Assembly: GCF_009295635.1 (NCBI RefSeq)
Contig: NZ_WHIW01000009.1
Coordinates: forward strand, 62,001 to 126,000
DNA length: 64,000 nucleotides
Source: Alkalilimnicola sp. S0819
GTDB taxonomy: Bacteria > Pseudomonadota > Gammaproteobacteria > Nitrococcales > WHIW01
Direction: 5' to 3'
Position 1 is the first letter of the stretch, and each line of letters starts with the position of its first letter. Below the pieces are notes generated by a model. It saw nothing but the letters and a program-made list of their open reading frames with translations. It was not told the DNA's origin and did no database searches. Positions 1 through 8,605 of the stretch are shown piece after piece. The position numbers were made by a program, and so were the translations under genes.

Positions 1-426
1 CCAGATCTCGCGAATGCGGGCTATGTCCGCCTCCACGTCCTCGGAGATGGGGTAATGCCCCATGTGCAGCCGGCAGTTCATGGGCAGCTCCCGGCGCAGC
101 GCCGGGAAGCCGGCGTGCATTTCGGCCGCCAGGGCGCGAGCCGCGGCCCGCTCGCCCTTATCCTCCGGCCAAAGCTGCTTTTCAGGGAAGCGCTCGGCCA
201 GATATTCGCAAATGGCCAGGGAATCCCAGACCCGCAGCTCGCCATCACGCAGCGCGGGCAGCAGGCCCGTGGGGCTGTAGGGAAGCACTCGCTCGCGGGA
301 TTCGGGGCGGTACAGGGGGATGCGCAGCTCCTCGAACTCCACCCCCGCCTGGCGCAGCACCAGCCAGGCCCGCAGGGACCACGATGAATAATTCTTGTTG
401 CCGATCACCAGCGTCAGTTGGCCCAT
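1..426 (-). CDS. Glutathione S-transferase family protein (3' end cut by window edge)
   Basis: The visible 142 residues begin at an ATG whose first base is 426 and run off the left edge. The N-terminus has a thioredoxin-like fold typical of soluble GSTs: strand LTLVIGNK, then YSSWSLRAW, where a Ser near residue 14 could activate glutathione. This is followed by the SPTGLLPAL cis-proline segment and RVWDSLAICEYL, which normally binds the gamma-glutamyl group. The start of the helical C-terminal domain follows. The substrate cannot be read from sequence; family roles include detoxification and dehalogenation. It lies 44 bp downstream of mtnA on the same strand, so it could be co-transcribed. 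I am confident of the family only. Confidence 0.85.
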   Translation of the reverse strand, partial: MGQLTLVIGNKNYSSWSLRAWLVLRQAGVEFEELRIPLYRPESRERVLPYSPTGLLPALRDGELRVWDSLAICEYLAERFPEKQLWPEDKGERAAARALAAEMHAGFPALRRELPMNCRLHMGHYPISEDVEADIARIREIW

Positions 427-470
427 ACGCTCCATCCTCATTCAACTTATTGCTTTAGTGTCGCATCCAC

Positions 471-1520
471 TCAGCCCCGGGCCAACAGCCCCGCCATACG
501 CTCCGGGTTGGGGCGCTCCACCACGCCCCGCTCCGTCACCAGCACATCCACGTACTCGGCGGGGGTGACATCGAACACCGGGTTCCAGGCCTCGGCCCCG
601 ACAGCCGCCACGGGCTGACCGCCCAGTTGCAGCACTTCCTCGGCGGGGCGACTTTCGATGGGGATACTGTCCCCGCTGGCGAGGCTCATATCGACGGTAG
701 AGGTGGGCGCCACCACCATGAAGCGCAAGCCATGGGCGCGCGCCGCCAGGGCCAGACCGTAGGTGCCGATCTTGTTGGCCACATCGCCATTGGCGGTGAT
801 CCGGTCGGCGCCCACGATCACCCAGCTCAGCCCCCCCTGGCGCATCAGCGCGGGGGCGGCGGCATCGGCCAACAGGCACACGGGGATCTCGTCCCGGCCC
901 AGCTCCCAGGCGGTGAGCCGCGCGCCCTGCAGCCAGGGGCGGGTCTCATCGGCGTAGACGCGGCTCAGCTTGCCCGCCGCCCAGGCACTGCGAATCACCC
1001 CCAGCGCCGTGCCATAACCGCCGGTGGCCAGCGACCCGGTATTGCAGTGGGTCAACACCGCCGTGGGGCCTTCTATACAGGCCGCCCCCAGCTCCCCCAT
1101 GCGCCGGTTGGTCGCCAGGTCCTCGCTGTGTATCCGTTCGGCTTCGGCCAGCAGCGCCGGTTCCGGATCGCCATCGAGCCCGTCCAGCAGCGGCCGCATC
1201 CGCGCCAGCGCCCAGCCCAGATTCACCGCCGTGGGACGGGACTCGGCCAGCCGCGCCAGGTCCTCGGCGAAAGCCCCCCGCCAGTCCAGCGGCGAAGCCG
1301 CGTAGCGGGCCCGGGCCGCCAGCACCACAGCGTAGGCCGCGGCGATGCCGATGGCGGGCGCACCGCGCACCACCATATCGCGGATGGCCGCGGCCACGGC
1401 GGCCACGTCCTGGCAGAGCAGGTAACGCTCCTCGCCGGGCAGCAATCGCTGATCCAGCAACTCCAGCCCCTCGTCGGTCCAGGCAATCGGCCTTACCCTG
1501 TCAAAACCCGCGCTCACCAT
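471..1520 (-). CDS. mtnA: S-methyl-5-thioribose-1-phosphate isomerase
   Basis: This cytosolic enzyme converts methylthioribose-1-phosphate to methylthioribulose-1-phosphate in the methionine salvage pathway. Family landmarks are clear: [12 protein letters not shown] near the N-terminus, [13 protein letters not shown] carrying the catalytic Cys, and [19 protein letters not shown] carrying the catalytic Asp. The length (about 349 aa) is normal. The start is uncertain. ATGs lie at 1529 and 1520, and a GTG at 1517 sits 5 bp after a GGAGG sequence, so the GTG may be the real start. It is divergent from the MTA/SAH deaminase at 1627, which feeds the same salvage route. The arrangement mtnA-deaminase-ubiG-phosphatase matches Pseudomonas aeruginosa PA3169-PA3172. 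Confidence 0.93.
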   Translation of the reverse strand: MVSAGFDRVRPIAWTDEGLELLDQRLLPGEERYLLCQDVAAVAAAIRDMVVRGAPAIGIAAAYAVVLAARARYAASPLDWRGAFAEDLARLAESRPTAVNLGWALARMRPLLDGLDGDPEPALLAEAERIHSEDLATNRRMGELGAACIEGPTAVLTHCNTGSLATGGYGTALGVIRSAWAAGKLSRVYADETRPWLQGARLTAWELGRDEIPVCLLADAAAPALMRQGGLSWVIVGADRITANGDVANKIGTYGLALAARAHGLRFMVVAPTSTVDMSLASGDSIPIESRPAEEVLQLGGQPVAAVGAEAWNPVFDVTPAEYVDVLVTERGVVERPNPERMAGLLARG

Positions 1521-1626
1521 CACCTCCATCCGCCAAACCCGGAAGACACGCAATTCTGCCACAGCAACACGGCGGCGTAGGCGCGTTATACTCCGGCCGG
1601 CATCGAGCAAGGGTTGAAACAGAACA

Positions 1627-2946
1627 ATGGAACACGTCGATCTGCTGCTGCACGCGCGCTGGGTCATTCCGGTGGAACCGCCGGACACGGTGCTGGAGCA
1701 CCACAGCGTCGCGGTGCGCGATGGCCGGATACTCGCGATCCTTCCCCAGGCCCAGGCCCGCGCCGCCTACCGCGCCACCCGGGTGGAGGAGCTGGCCGAT
1801 CACGCCCTGCTCCCCGGCCTGATCAATGCCCACACCCACTCCCCCATGAGCCTGTTGCGCGGCCTGGCCGACGATCTGCCGCTGATGCAGTGGCTCAGCG
1901 AGCACATCTGGCCCGCGGAGCAGGCCCACGTCAGCGCCGAATTCTGCCAGGACGGCGCCGAGCTTTCCCTGGCCGAGATGCTGCTGGGCGGCGTGACCTG
2001 CATGAACGATATGTACTTCTTCCCCGATGTGCTGGCCCGCAGCGCGGCCCGGGCAGGCATGCGCGCCGCGATAGGGATGATTCTGATCGATTTCCCCAGC
2101 GCCTGGGCGAGCGGACCCGAGGAATACCTGAGCAAGGGCCTGGCGCTGCACGATGAGTACCGCAACCACCCCCTGATCAGCACGCCCTTCGCCCCCCACG
2201 CGCCCTACACCGTTTCCGAGCCATGGCTGGAGCGGGTCGCCACCTTGGCCGAGGAACTGCAGGTAGCGGTGCACATCCACCTGCACGAGACCGCCCACGA
2301 GGTGGCGGAAAGCGTCGCGCAGACCGGTGAGCGCCCGATTGCCCGGCTGGACCGGCTGGGCCTGCTCAACCCGGGGCTGATGGCGGTGCACATGACCCAG
2401 CTCCAGGATGAGGAAATCGCCCGTCTCGCGGAGACCGGCAGCCACGTGGTGCACTGCCCGGAATCCAACCTCAAGCTCGCCAGCGGCTTCTGCCCCGCGC
2501 AAAAGCTGCTGGATGCCGGTGTGAACCTCGCCCTGGGCACCGATGGCGCGGCCAGCAACAACGATCTGGATATGTTCGGTGAGATGCGCACCGCCGCGCT
2601 GCTGGCGAAAGGCGTGTCCGGCGATGCCACCGCCCTGCCCGCCGCCCGCGCCCTGCACATGGCCACCCTGGGCGGCGCCCGGGCCTTGGGCCTGGAGGCG
2701 CAGACCGGCTCGCTGGTAGCGGGCAAGACCGCCGATCTCATCGCGGTGGACCTGTCCGGGCTGGACATGGAGCCGGTCCACGACCCGGTCTCCCAGCTGG
2801 TCTACGCCGGCAACCGCCAGCAGGTCAGTCACGTCTGGGTGGCCGGCCGTCACTTGGTAAACCAGCGTCGGCTCACCACTCTGGACAGGGAGGAGATCCT
2901 GGGCAAATGTCGCCGCTGGCGTGATAAGATCGCCGGCAAACAGTGA
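1627..2946 (+). CDS. mtaD: 5-methylthioadenosine/S-adenosylhomocysteine deaminase (TRZ/ATZ family)
   Basis: This is an amidohydrolase-superfamily enzyme of 439 aa, expected to deaminate methylthioadenosine and/or S-adenosylhomocysteine to the inosine forms. Metal ligands are visible in order: the HTH of [13 protein letters not shown], the histidines in [14 protein letters not shown], and the Asp of [13 protein letters not shown]. The C-terminal composite sheet includes a [11 protein letters not shown] segment, as in other TRZ/ATZ hydrolases. It is transcribed away from mtnA and sits 30 bp upstream of ubiG, so the two probably form one operon. Cleaning up SAH and MTA next to an SAM-dependent methyltransferase makes functional sense (inference). 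Guanine or chlorohydrolase activity is less likely, given this context. Confidence 0.85.
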   Translation: MEHVDLLLHARWVIPVEPPDTVLEHHSVAVRDGRILAILPQAQARAAYRATRVEELADHALLPGLINAHTHSPMSLLRGLADDLPLMQWLSEHIWPAEQAHVSAEFCQDGAELSLAEMLLGGVTCMNDMYFFPDVLARSAARAGMRAAIGMILIDFPSAWASGPEEYLSKGLALHDEYRNHPLISTPFAPHAPYTVSEPWLERVATLAEELQVAVHIHLHETAHEVAESVAQTGERPIARLDRLGLLNPGLMAVHMTQLQDEEIARLAETGSHVVHCPESNLKLASGFCPAQKLLDAGVNLALGTDGAASNNDLDMFGEMRTAALLAKGVSGDATALPAARALHMATLGGARALGLEAQTGSLVAGKTADLIAVDLSGLDMEPVHDPVSQLVYAGNRQQVSHVWVAGRHLVNQRRLTTLDREEILGKCRRWRDKIAGKQ

Positions 2947-2976
2947 CGCGGTGCACACCGCCGGAACGGATCTGAA

Positions 2977-3699
2977 ATGAGCGCAGGCAGCACCAATGTA
3001 GACCCGCGGGAAGTGGCCAAATTCGACGCCGCCGCCGCCCGTTGGTGGGACCCGGAAGGGGAATTCAAGCCCCTGCACCAAATCAACCCCTTGCGCCTGG
3101 ACTACATCGAGCGCCGCGCCGGTATCGCCGGCAAGCGGATCATCGATGTGGGCTGCGGTGGTGGCCTGCTCGCCGAGGGCATGGCCGCCCGCGGCGGCCA
3201 GGTGCTGGGGCTGGACATGGCCCCCGCCGCCCTGCAGGTCGCCCGCCTGCACGCCCTGGAGACCGGCACCGAGCTGGAATACCGCCAGGGCACCGTGGAA
3301 GATCTGGCCGAGGAGCAGCCCGGGCAGTACGACCTGGTCACCTGCATGGAAATGCTGGAGCACGTGCCCAGCCCCGCCTCGGTGATCGCCGCCTGCGCGA
3401 AGCTGGTCAAGCCCGGTGGGCAGGTGCTGATGTCCACCCTGCACCGCAACCCCAAGAGCTATCTGTTCGCCATCCTGGGCGCGGAGTATCTGCTGAAGAT
3501 GCTGCCCAAGGGCACCCACGATTACCGTCAGTTCATCCGCCCCTCCGAACTGGAAGCCTGGGCCCGCGATGCCGGCCTGCAACTACGCGACCTCACCGGC
3601 ATGAGCTACAACCCGCTCAGCCGCGAGTACAGCCTGGGCCGGGACGTGAGCGTGAACTATCTGGCCCATTTCACCCGAGTCGAGGATAGCGCGAACTGA
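2977..3699 (+). CDS. ubiG: 3-demethylubiquinol/2-polyprenyl-6-hydroxyphenol O-methyltransferase
   Basis: This SAM-dependent O-methyltransferase performs both O-methylations in ubiquinone synthesis at the inner face of the membrane. At 240 aa it has normal length. The N-terminal [23 protein letters not shown] segment is a UbiG hallmark (split here: [19 protein letters not shown], then KPLH). The glycine-rich SAM motif is [16 protein letters not shown], and the following acidic residue is in VLGLDMAP. The motif [10 protein letters not shown] is also typical. It ends one base before the start of the next gene (phosphatase at 3701), so the two are probably translated together. Aerobic quinone synthesis is implied. 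Confidence 0.95.
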   Translation: MSAGSTNVDPREVAKFDAAAARWWDPEGEFKPLHQINPLRLDYIERRAGIAGKRIIDVGCGGGLLAEGMAARGGQVLGLDMAPAALQVARLHALETGTELEYRQGTVEDLAEEQPGQYDLVTCMEMLEHVPSPASVIAACAKLVKPGGQVLMSTLHRNPKSYLFAILGAEYLLKMLPKGTHDYRQFIRPSELEAWARDAGLQLRDLTGMSYNPLSREYSLGRDVSVNYLAHFTRVEDSAN

Positions 3700-3700
3700 C

Positions 3701-4414
3701 ATGCCGAAACCGCTGCAAAGCCGTGCCGTACTGCTGGACCTGGACGGCACCTTGCTGGACACCGCACCGGACCTGATCGGCACCCTCAACGATCTGCGCG
3801 CCGAAGAAGGCCTGGAACCGCTCACCGACGGCATGGTCTTTCCCGCCGTCTCCCACGGCAGCGGGCCGCTGATCAGCCGCGGCTTCGACCTGGAGCCCGG
3901 GCAAGCCCGCTTCCAACCCCTGCGCCAACGCTTTCTGGACCGTTACCAGGAACGGGTCAGCCTCACCACCCGCGCCTTCGACGGCATGGACGAACTGTTG
4001 CACGCCCTGGACGCCCTGGGCGTGCCCTGGGGCGTGGTCACCAACAAGCCCGGCGGCCTCACCGAGCCCTTGTTGAAGGATCTTGGCTATTACCATCGGG
4101 CCGCCTGCGTGGTCAGCGGCGACACCCTGCCCTGGCGCAAGCCCCACCCGGCACCCGTCCTGCTGGCCTGCGAGCAACTCGGCATGGCCCCGGCCGACTG
4201 TATCCTGGTGGGCGATGCCGCCCGGGACGTGGAAGCCGGCCACCGGGCCGGGGTCATGACCCTGGTCGCCTTGTTCGGCTACCTCGCCGCCGAGGATCGC
4301 TTCACCCATTGGGGAGCCGACGGCGTCATCCGCCACCCGCTGGAGGTGCTGCAATGGCTGGCCGGAGATGTCCGCGCCACCAGCCCACTGCCCCGGGCCT
4401 CCTGTTACGCATGA
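3701..4414 (+). CDS. mupP: HAD phosphatase, probable N-acetylmuramic acid 6-phosphate phosphatase MupP (Gph-like)
   Basis: This is a HAD class I phosphatase of 237 aa. Motif I is LLDLDGTLLDT (nucleophile Asp13, acid Asp15), motif II is VTNKPGG, motif III Lys lies in WRKPHP, and motif IV is VGDAARDVEAG. By sequence alone it would be annotated phosphoglycolate phosphatase (gph). The position directly after ubiG and shortly before yciK matches Pseudomonas PA3172/PP_1764. That gene encodes MupP, which dephosphorylates MurNAc-6P in the cell-wall recycling bypass to MurU. Assignment therefore rests on synteny more than on residues. AmgK and MurU are not in this window. Its stop overlaps the next start by four bases (ATGA). 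Confidence 0.75.
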   Translation: MPKPLQSRAVLLDLDGTLLDTAPDLIGTLNDLRAEEGLEPLTDGMVFPAVSHGSGPLISRGFDLEPGQARFQPLRQRFLDRYQERVSLTTRAFDGMDELLHALDALGVPWGVVTNKPGGLTEPLLKDLGYYHRAACVVSGDTLPWRKPHPAPVLLACEQLGMAPADCILVGDAARDVEAGHRAGVMTLVALFGYLAAEDRFTHWGADGVIRHPLEVLQWLAGDVRATSPLPRASCYA

Positions 4415-5274
4415 ACGCCGAACAGTACTGTCGCGAAAAGGCCGCCGCGCGGGGCTCCAGCCTGCATTACACCTTGCGGTTCGCCGAGCGCGACCGCCAG
4501 CCGGCCCTCTACGCCCTGCACGCCTTCCATGCCGAGGTGATGAGCGCCGGGCGCGAGATCAGCGAACCCGCCGTCGCCTCGGTGAAGCTCAACTGGTGGC
4601 GCGAAGAGCTGGAGCGCCTGTTCCGCGGCGAAGGCCGCCACCCGGTCAGCCAGGCCCTCGCCCCGGCGCTGGAGCGCTATAACCTGCCCCGGGAATACTT
4701 CGAGGAGATGATCCAGGCCGCCCAGACCGACCTGGACTACAACGCCTACCCCGACTTCAAGGCCCTGAGCCTCTACTGCCACCGCGCCGGCGGCGCGCTG
4801 CAGGAACTGCTGGTGGAGGTCAACGGCTACCGGAACCGGGAAACCAGCCGCTACGCCCACGATCTGGGCATGGCGCTGCAGCTGGGCGAGATCCTGCGCC
4901 GGGTGCGTCAGGACGCGCTGGTCGGGCGGGTCTACCTGCCCGAGGACGAAATGCGCCGCGTCGGCATCGACCGGGGCGAGCTGCTGCGCCCCACCACCAG
5001 CGACAAACTGCGGGAATTCTTCGCCCTGCAGGCCGATCGCATCGACGATTTCACCACCCAGGCCCTGCAGCGCCTGGCCCCGGAAGATGCCCGCGCCCAG
5101 CGCAGCGGTCTGATCCGGCTGATCCTGCAGCGCCGGCTGCTGGACGAGCTGCGCGCCGAGCGCTTCCCGCTGCTCGATCGCGGCATCCACCTCACCCCGC
5201 TGCGCAAGCTCTGGCTTGCCTGGCGTACCGCCCGCTCCCCCGTCCGCGCCCGCAACAAGGAACTCGCCCGATGA
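4411..5274 (+). CDS. Squalene/phytoene synthase-like protein with degraded Asp-rich motifs
   Basis: This 287 aa protein has the all-alpha squalene/phytoene synthase fold. Recognisable stretches are LYALHAFHAEV, YCHRAGGALQELLVEV and GMALQLGEILRRVRQDALV followed by GRVYLPEDE. True synthases carry two DxxxD motifs that bind the diphosphate-Mg clusters. Here the first reads AEVMSAGREI and the second RRVRQDALV, so most of these Asp residues are gone. It may be a non-catalytic relative (compare NDUFAF6-type proteins) or act on another ligand. It is coupled on both sides by ATGA overlaps, with mupP upstream and yciK downstream. No carotenoid or hopanoid genes lie nearby, which argues against a biosynthetic role. 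Confidence 0.75.
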   Translation: MNAEQYCREKAAARGSSLHYTLRFAERDRQPALYALHAFHAEVMSAGREISEPAVASVKLNWWREELERLFRGEGRHPVSQALAPALERYNLPREYFEEMIQAAQTDLDYNAYPDFKALSLYCHRAGGALQELLVEVNGYRNRETSRYAHDLGMALQLGEILRRVRQDALVGRVYLPEDEMRRVGIDRGELLRPTTSDKLREFFALQADRIDDFTTQALQRLAPEDARAQRSGLIRLILQRRLLDELRAERFPLLDRGIHLTPLRKLWLAWRTARSPVRARNKELAR

Positions 5275-6056
5275 GCGACCACGACGCCGACACCCTGATC
5301 TACGCCGATTACGACGCGCCCCTGGACCTGCTGCAGGCTCGCGCCATCCTGGTCACGGGTGCCGCCAACGGCATCGGCCGCGCCGTCGCCCTGGCGCTGG
5401 CCAACCACGGCGCCACGGTCATCCTGCTGGACAAGGACCTGCGCAACCTGGAAACGGCCTACGACGCCATCGAGAACAACGGCGCCCCCCAGCCCGCGCT
5501 CTACCCGCTGAACCTGGAAGGCGCGAGCCCCGAGGACTACGAACAGCTCGCCGCCAGCCTGCGGGAGAACTTCGGCCGCCTGGACGGCCTGGTGCACGTC
5601 GCCGCCGCCCTGGGCAAGCCCGCGCCGCTGGAGCTCTACGACATCGAGCAGTGGTACCGCAGCCTGCAGACCAACCTCAACGGCCCCTTCCTGCTCACCC
5701 GCGCCTGCCTGCCGCTGCTGCGCGAAAGCGATGCCGCCTCGGTGCTGTTCACCAGCGATGCCGCCGGGCGCGAGAAACGCGCCTACCAGGGCGCCTACGG
5801 CGTCGGCAAGGCCGGCATCGAAGGCATGATGCGCGTGCTCGCCGCCGAAACCGAAGGCAGCAGCGACATCCGCGTCAACAGCCTGGACCCCGGCCCCACC
5901 CGCACCGCCCTGCGCCGCAACGCCTACCCCGGCGAGAACGCCGCCCGCCTGCCCGCTCCGGATGCCGTGGCCGGCGCTTTCGTCTATCTTATGGGGCGCG
6001 ACGGACGGCACCTGCACGGCCAGGCCTTGCGCGTGCTGCCGGCGGACGCGAAATAA
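5271..6056 (+). CDS. yciK: YciK-type short-chain dehydrogenase/reductase
   Basis: This classical SDR has 261 aa. The cofactor-binding motif is VTGAANGIGRAVALAL, the NNAG-equivalent region is HVAAALGKPAP, the catalytic Ser lies in LFTSDAAGRE and the YxxxK is YGVGK. YciK homologues are conserved in gammaproteobacteria without a settled substrate. The leading YADYDAPLDLLQ segment before the Rossmann fold is typical of the YciK group. It starts inside the stop codon of the synthase-like gene, and the ubiG-mupP-yciK order is as in Pseudomonas. Function is unknown beyond NAD(P)-dependent oxidoreduction. Confidence 0.85.
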   Translation: MSDHDADTLIYADYDAPLDLLQARAILVTGAANGIGRAVALALANHGATVILLDKDLRNLETAYDAIENNGAPQPALYPLNLEGASPEDYEQLAASLRENFGRLDGLVHVAAALGKPAPLELYDIEQWYRSLQTNLNGPFLLTRACLPLLRESDAASVLFTSDAAGREKRAYQGAYGVGKAGIEGMMRVLAAETEGSSDIRVNSLDPGPTRTALRRNAYPGENAARLPAPDAVAGAFVYLMGRDGRHLHGQALRVLPADAK

Positions 6057-6139
6057 TTTGTATGAAGTTATGACAAGGCTCACAGAAACCCGCCAGGACG
6101 CGGACCTATAGTGGGCTCGGCACAATAAGAGGTAATTCC

Positions 6140-6586
6140 ATGGAAGACGCGCTCAAACTGACCCAACTCCTCGACAGCGAACTGAGCGTGGCTGCCGTAC
6201 AGGGCGCCGACATCCAGACTCTCATGGTCGCTTTCAAGCGCCTGTCGCTGACCACCGGCCAGGCCGTCTACAACTGGACGCCCAGCAACGGCCTGTACCG
6301 GCTAGGCGCCGAACACATCCTCATTCCTCGCACCCGCCAGCCCGTGGACGTGCTCTCCTACGTGCTGAGCAGCCGCCATTACGGTATGTACCTGCTCCAC
6401 GAAATGGCCGAGCACCTGCGCAAGGCCCCGGTGCAGAGCCTGCTCAAACGCATCGTGCAGAAGCAGGACGGCGTGCGCCGGCTGGTGCTGCTGCTGGACG
6501 AGCACACCGAGATTCCCGCCGGGCTGGAAGAGGTGGTGGGCGTGGTGCGCTTCACGGCCCAGCGCGCCACCGGCACCGAGGGATAA
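6140..6586 (+). CDS. Conserved-looking hypothetical protein, soluble, 148 aa
   Basis: I do not recognise a named family. The protein is soluble with mixed alpha/beta character. Segments that look conserved are FKRLSLTTGQAVYNWTP, GLYRLGAEHILIPRTRQP and VLSYVLSSRHYGMYLLHEM, followed by RRLVLLLDEHTEIP. The hydrophobic LVLLLDE near residue 117 resembles a Walker B strand, and the layout recalls fragments of AAA-type ATPases, but no P-loop is present. A good ribosome site (AGAGGT, 7 bp before the ATG) and a possible -10 box TATAGT near 6107 support expression. It follows yciK by 83 bp and converges with the CPXCG gene. Confidence 0.65.
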   Translation: MEDALKLTQLLDSELSVAAVQGADIQTLMVAFKRLSLTTGQAVYNWTPSNGLYRLGAEHILIPRTRQPVDVLSYVLSSRHYGMYLLHEMAEHLRKAPVQSLLKRIVQKQDGVRRLVLLLDEHTEIPAGLEEVVGVVRFTAQRATGTEG

Positions 6587-6610
6587 GCCGCCCCCGCCGT
6601 CGCCGAAAGA

Positions 6611-6805
6611 TCACTCGTTCTCGGGGCGCAGCGATACGTCGGCGGCGCCCTCTTCGTTGATGGACACCCGGAACAGGATAGGCTGGCAGCAGACCTGGCA
6701 GTCCTCCACATACTCCTGCTCGGGCACCGAGGGATCCAGCAGCACCTCCTGGCGGGCGTCGCAGTAGGGGCAGTGGATTTCGTTTGGAATGAGCTGATCC
6801 ATCAT
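6611..6805 (-). CDS. CPXCG-motif cysteine-rich small protein
   Basis: This 64 aa protein has paired cysteine knuckles: EIHCPYCDARQEV near the start and VEDCQVCCQPILFRV in the middle. They probably bind one zinc ion as a zinc ribbon. It belongs to the CPXCG-motif-containing family of small bacterial proteins, for which no function is settled. The start is one of two adjacent ATGs (6805 or 6802). A longer upstream reading is possible but has low-complexity sequence without homology features. It is convergent with the hypothetical gene ending at 6586 and transcribed in the same direction as the ttcA operon, 138 bp further upstream. Confidence 0.85.
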   Translation of the reverse strand: MMDQLIPNEIHCPYCDARQEVLLDPSVPEQEYVEDCQVCCQPILFRVSINEEGAADVSLRPENE

Positions 6806-6942
6806 GGGCACCTTTGAGAGCCTGGAAAAGGACAGCAGGGCAACACAGGCGGCAAGTGACGCGGGGGCGTCCCGGCTCGCCACGAAGAATTCGTTACAGC
6901 CGCAGGCGAGAACGCGAGGGTAATCGCGGCCATGAACCGCTC

Positions 6943-7617
6943 CTAGACGTCCTTGCGCCGCACCGGCGGGCTCATGGGGCGGCGCAGCCAGCTCACCAGC
7001 TGCTTCGGCAAATCCACGGCATCCGAGAATTCATGGCCCACCCCCGGCAGGATCTTCAAGGCCCGCTCCCCGGGCGCTTTCTGGTACGCACGCCTGGAAT
7101 TGTCCACCGGGTTGACCGTGTCCGCCCCCCCGTGCACGAACAGCGCCGCGGCCCCGGGGCTGAGCGCCGAGAGCGCCTCGAGCCCTGAAGGCGGCGCGGC
7201 CAGGCTCACCAGCGCCTTCACACCGTCCAACTCGGCCACGGCCTCCACCGCCACCCGCAAGGCTTCGCCGTGGGCCACCAGCGCCAGCCGCCGGGCACCC
7301 GCTCGGGCCAGGAAATCCAGCCCCACCAGCGCATCCAGCACCGATTGCTCCGCATCCTCCGCCTGGCGGTAGCGCAGCCACAGGGCATGCATGCCCGCCT
7401 CGCGCAGGCTCATGCCCAGCTGCGCATAGAACCGCCCCCCGTTCGGCCCGCTCCAGCCCCCGCCCTGACCGAGCAGCAACACCCCCGCCTCGCTGCCGGT
7501 GGCGGGAAAATGCCGCAGCGTCACATCTCCCTGGTCCGTCTCGGCGCGGCAGACCACCCAGGCTTCGGTGGCCTGCTCCCGGTGCAGCGCGGAGAGGATC
7601 AGGCGGGGCGGGTTCAT
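6943..7617 (-). CDS. Alpha/beta-hydrolase-fold protein lacking the nucleophile serine
   Basis: This 224 aa protein follows the alpha/beta-hydrolase pattern. It has [15 protein letters not shown] in the oxyanion-loop position, [13 protein letters not shown] at the nucleophile elbow, [13 protein letters not shown] around the acid Asp, and GVGHEFSD around the His. The elbow should read G-x-S-x-G, but the Ser position (about residue 117) is a Gly, so ordinary esterase chemistry is unlikely. It may be a pseudoenzyme or a binding protein. Its ATG overlaps the ttcA stop by four bases, so it is translationally coupled to a tRNA-thiolation enzyme; whether the two act together is unknown. Confidence 0.8.
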   Translation of the reverse strand: MNPPRLILSALHREQATEAWVVCRAETDQGDVTLRHFPATGSEAGVLLLGQGGGWSGPNGGRFYAQLGMSLREAGMHALWLRYRQAEDAEQSVLDALVGLDFLARAGARRLALVAHGEALRVAVEAVAELDGVKALVSLAAPPSGLEALSALSPGAAALFVHGGADTVNPVDNSRRAYQKAPGERALKILPGVGHEFSDAVDLPKQLVSWLRRPMSPPVRRKDV

Positions 7618-8531
7618 GCGCCGGTTCCAGTTTCCAGCGGCGCCTCGGTCCAGCCCGAATCGTCCGCCTGGTCGGCGGCCAGTTGCGACCAGGCCGCCAG
7701 CCCATGCTGGCTCGCCGGCGATTCGATGGCCGCCAGCGGGTCGTCGGGGCCGTCCGGGGTGAAGCCGCCCTGCAGGCCCTGAAAATCGTAGAGCTCGGGG
7801 TCGGCCAGATGGGACGGATTGACGTTGCTCAGGCTGCGGAAGATGTTGTGCAGCCGCTTGGGTTCGGCCCGCTCCCAGTCTTTCAGCATGCGCCCGATCT
7901 CGGCGCGCTTGAGGTTCTCCTGGGAGCCGCAGAGATTGCAGGGAATGATGGGGAACTGCTTCAGCGCCGCGTAGCGCTCGCAGTAGCGCTCGGGCACATA
8001 GGCCAGCGGCCGGATCACCACGTGCCGGCCGTCGTTGCTGCGCAGCTTGGGCGGCATGGCGGCGAGCTTGGCGCCGTAGAACATGTTCAGGAACAGAGTG
8101 GCGAGGATGTCGTCCCGGTGGTGCCCCAGGGCGATCTTGCTGATACCCATCTCCTCGGCGGCGCTGTAGAGCGCGCCCCGGCGCAGGCGCGAGCACAGGG
8201 AGCACATGGTCTTGCCCTCGGGCAGTACCCGCTTGACCACGCTGTAGGTGTCCTGCTCCAGAATACGGTAGGACACCCCCAGCCCTTCCAGATACTCGGG
8301 CAGGATGTGCTCGGGCCAGCCCGGCTGCTTCTGGTCCAGGTTCACCGCGATCAATTCGAAGCGCACCGGCGCGCGGGTCTGCAGCAGGCGCAGCATCTCC
8401 AGCAGGGTATAGGAGTCCTTGCCGCCGGACAGGCAGACCATGATCCGGTCGCCCTCCTCGATCATCCGGTAGTCGCGGATCGCGCTGCCGGTGAGGTGGC
8501 TGAGGCGCTTTTCCAGGTTCTTCAGGTTCAT
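7614..8531 (-). CDS. ttcA: tRNA 2-thiocytidine(32) synthetase TtcA
   Basis: TtcA activates and thiolates cytidine 32 of several tRNAs, using an iron-sulfur cluster. The protein is 305 aa. The N-type ATP pyrophosphatase PP-loop SGGKDS is at residues 35-40. The CxxC pair is at residues 110 and 113 ([11 protein letters not shown]), and a later pair ([10 protein letters not shown]) supplies the third cluster ligand. The IALGHHRDD segment is also characteristic. The C-terminal 40 residues after FQGLQGG are poorly conserved and acidic. The start at 8531 fits the normal [10 protein letters not shown] beginning. It lies 74 bp downstream of the TRAP genes on the same strand and is coupled to the hydrolase-fold gene. 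Confidence 0.95.
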   Translation of the reverse strand: MNLKNLEKRLSHLTGSAIRDYRMIEEGDRIMVCLSGGKDSYTLLEMLRLLQTRAPVRFELIAVNLDQKQPGWPEHILPEYLEGLGVSYRILEQDTYSVVKRVLPEGKTMCSLCSRLRRGALYSAAEEMGISKIALGHHRDDILATLFLNMFYGAKLAAMPPKLRSNDGRHVVIRPLAYVPERYCERYAALKQFPIIPCNLCGSQENLKRAEIGRMLKDWERAEPKRLHNIFRSLSNVNPSHLADPELYDFQGLQGGFTPDGPDDPLAAIESPASQHGLAAWSQLAADQADDSGWTEAPLETGTGA

Positions 8532-8605
8532 GGCGGCAAACCTACCGGATTTACACGCCGCTGGAAACGCCCCAGGCACGCCGATCGGCCGCCCCCGGGC
8601 CTGCC

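Noticed and set aside
1501-3582. A 693-codon open frame on the minus strand across mtaD and ubiG
   Set aside because: It is opposite well-conserved genes, has Gln/His/Gly-rich composition with no domain, and arises from high GC codon structure.
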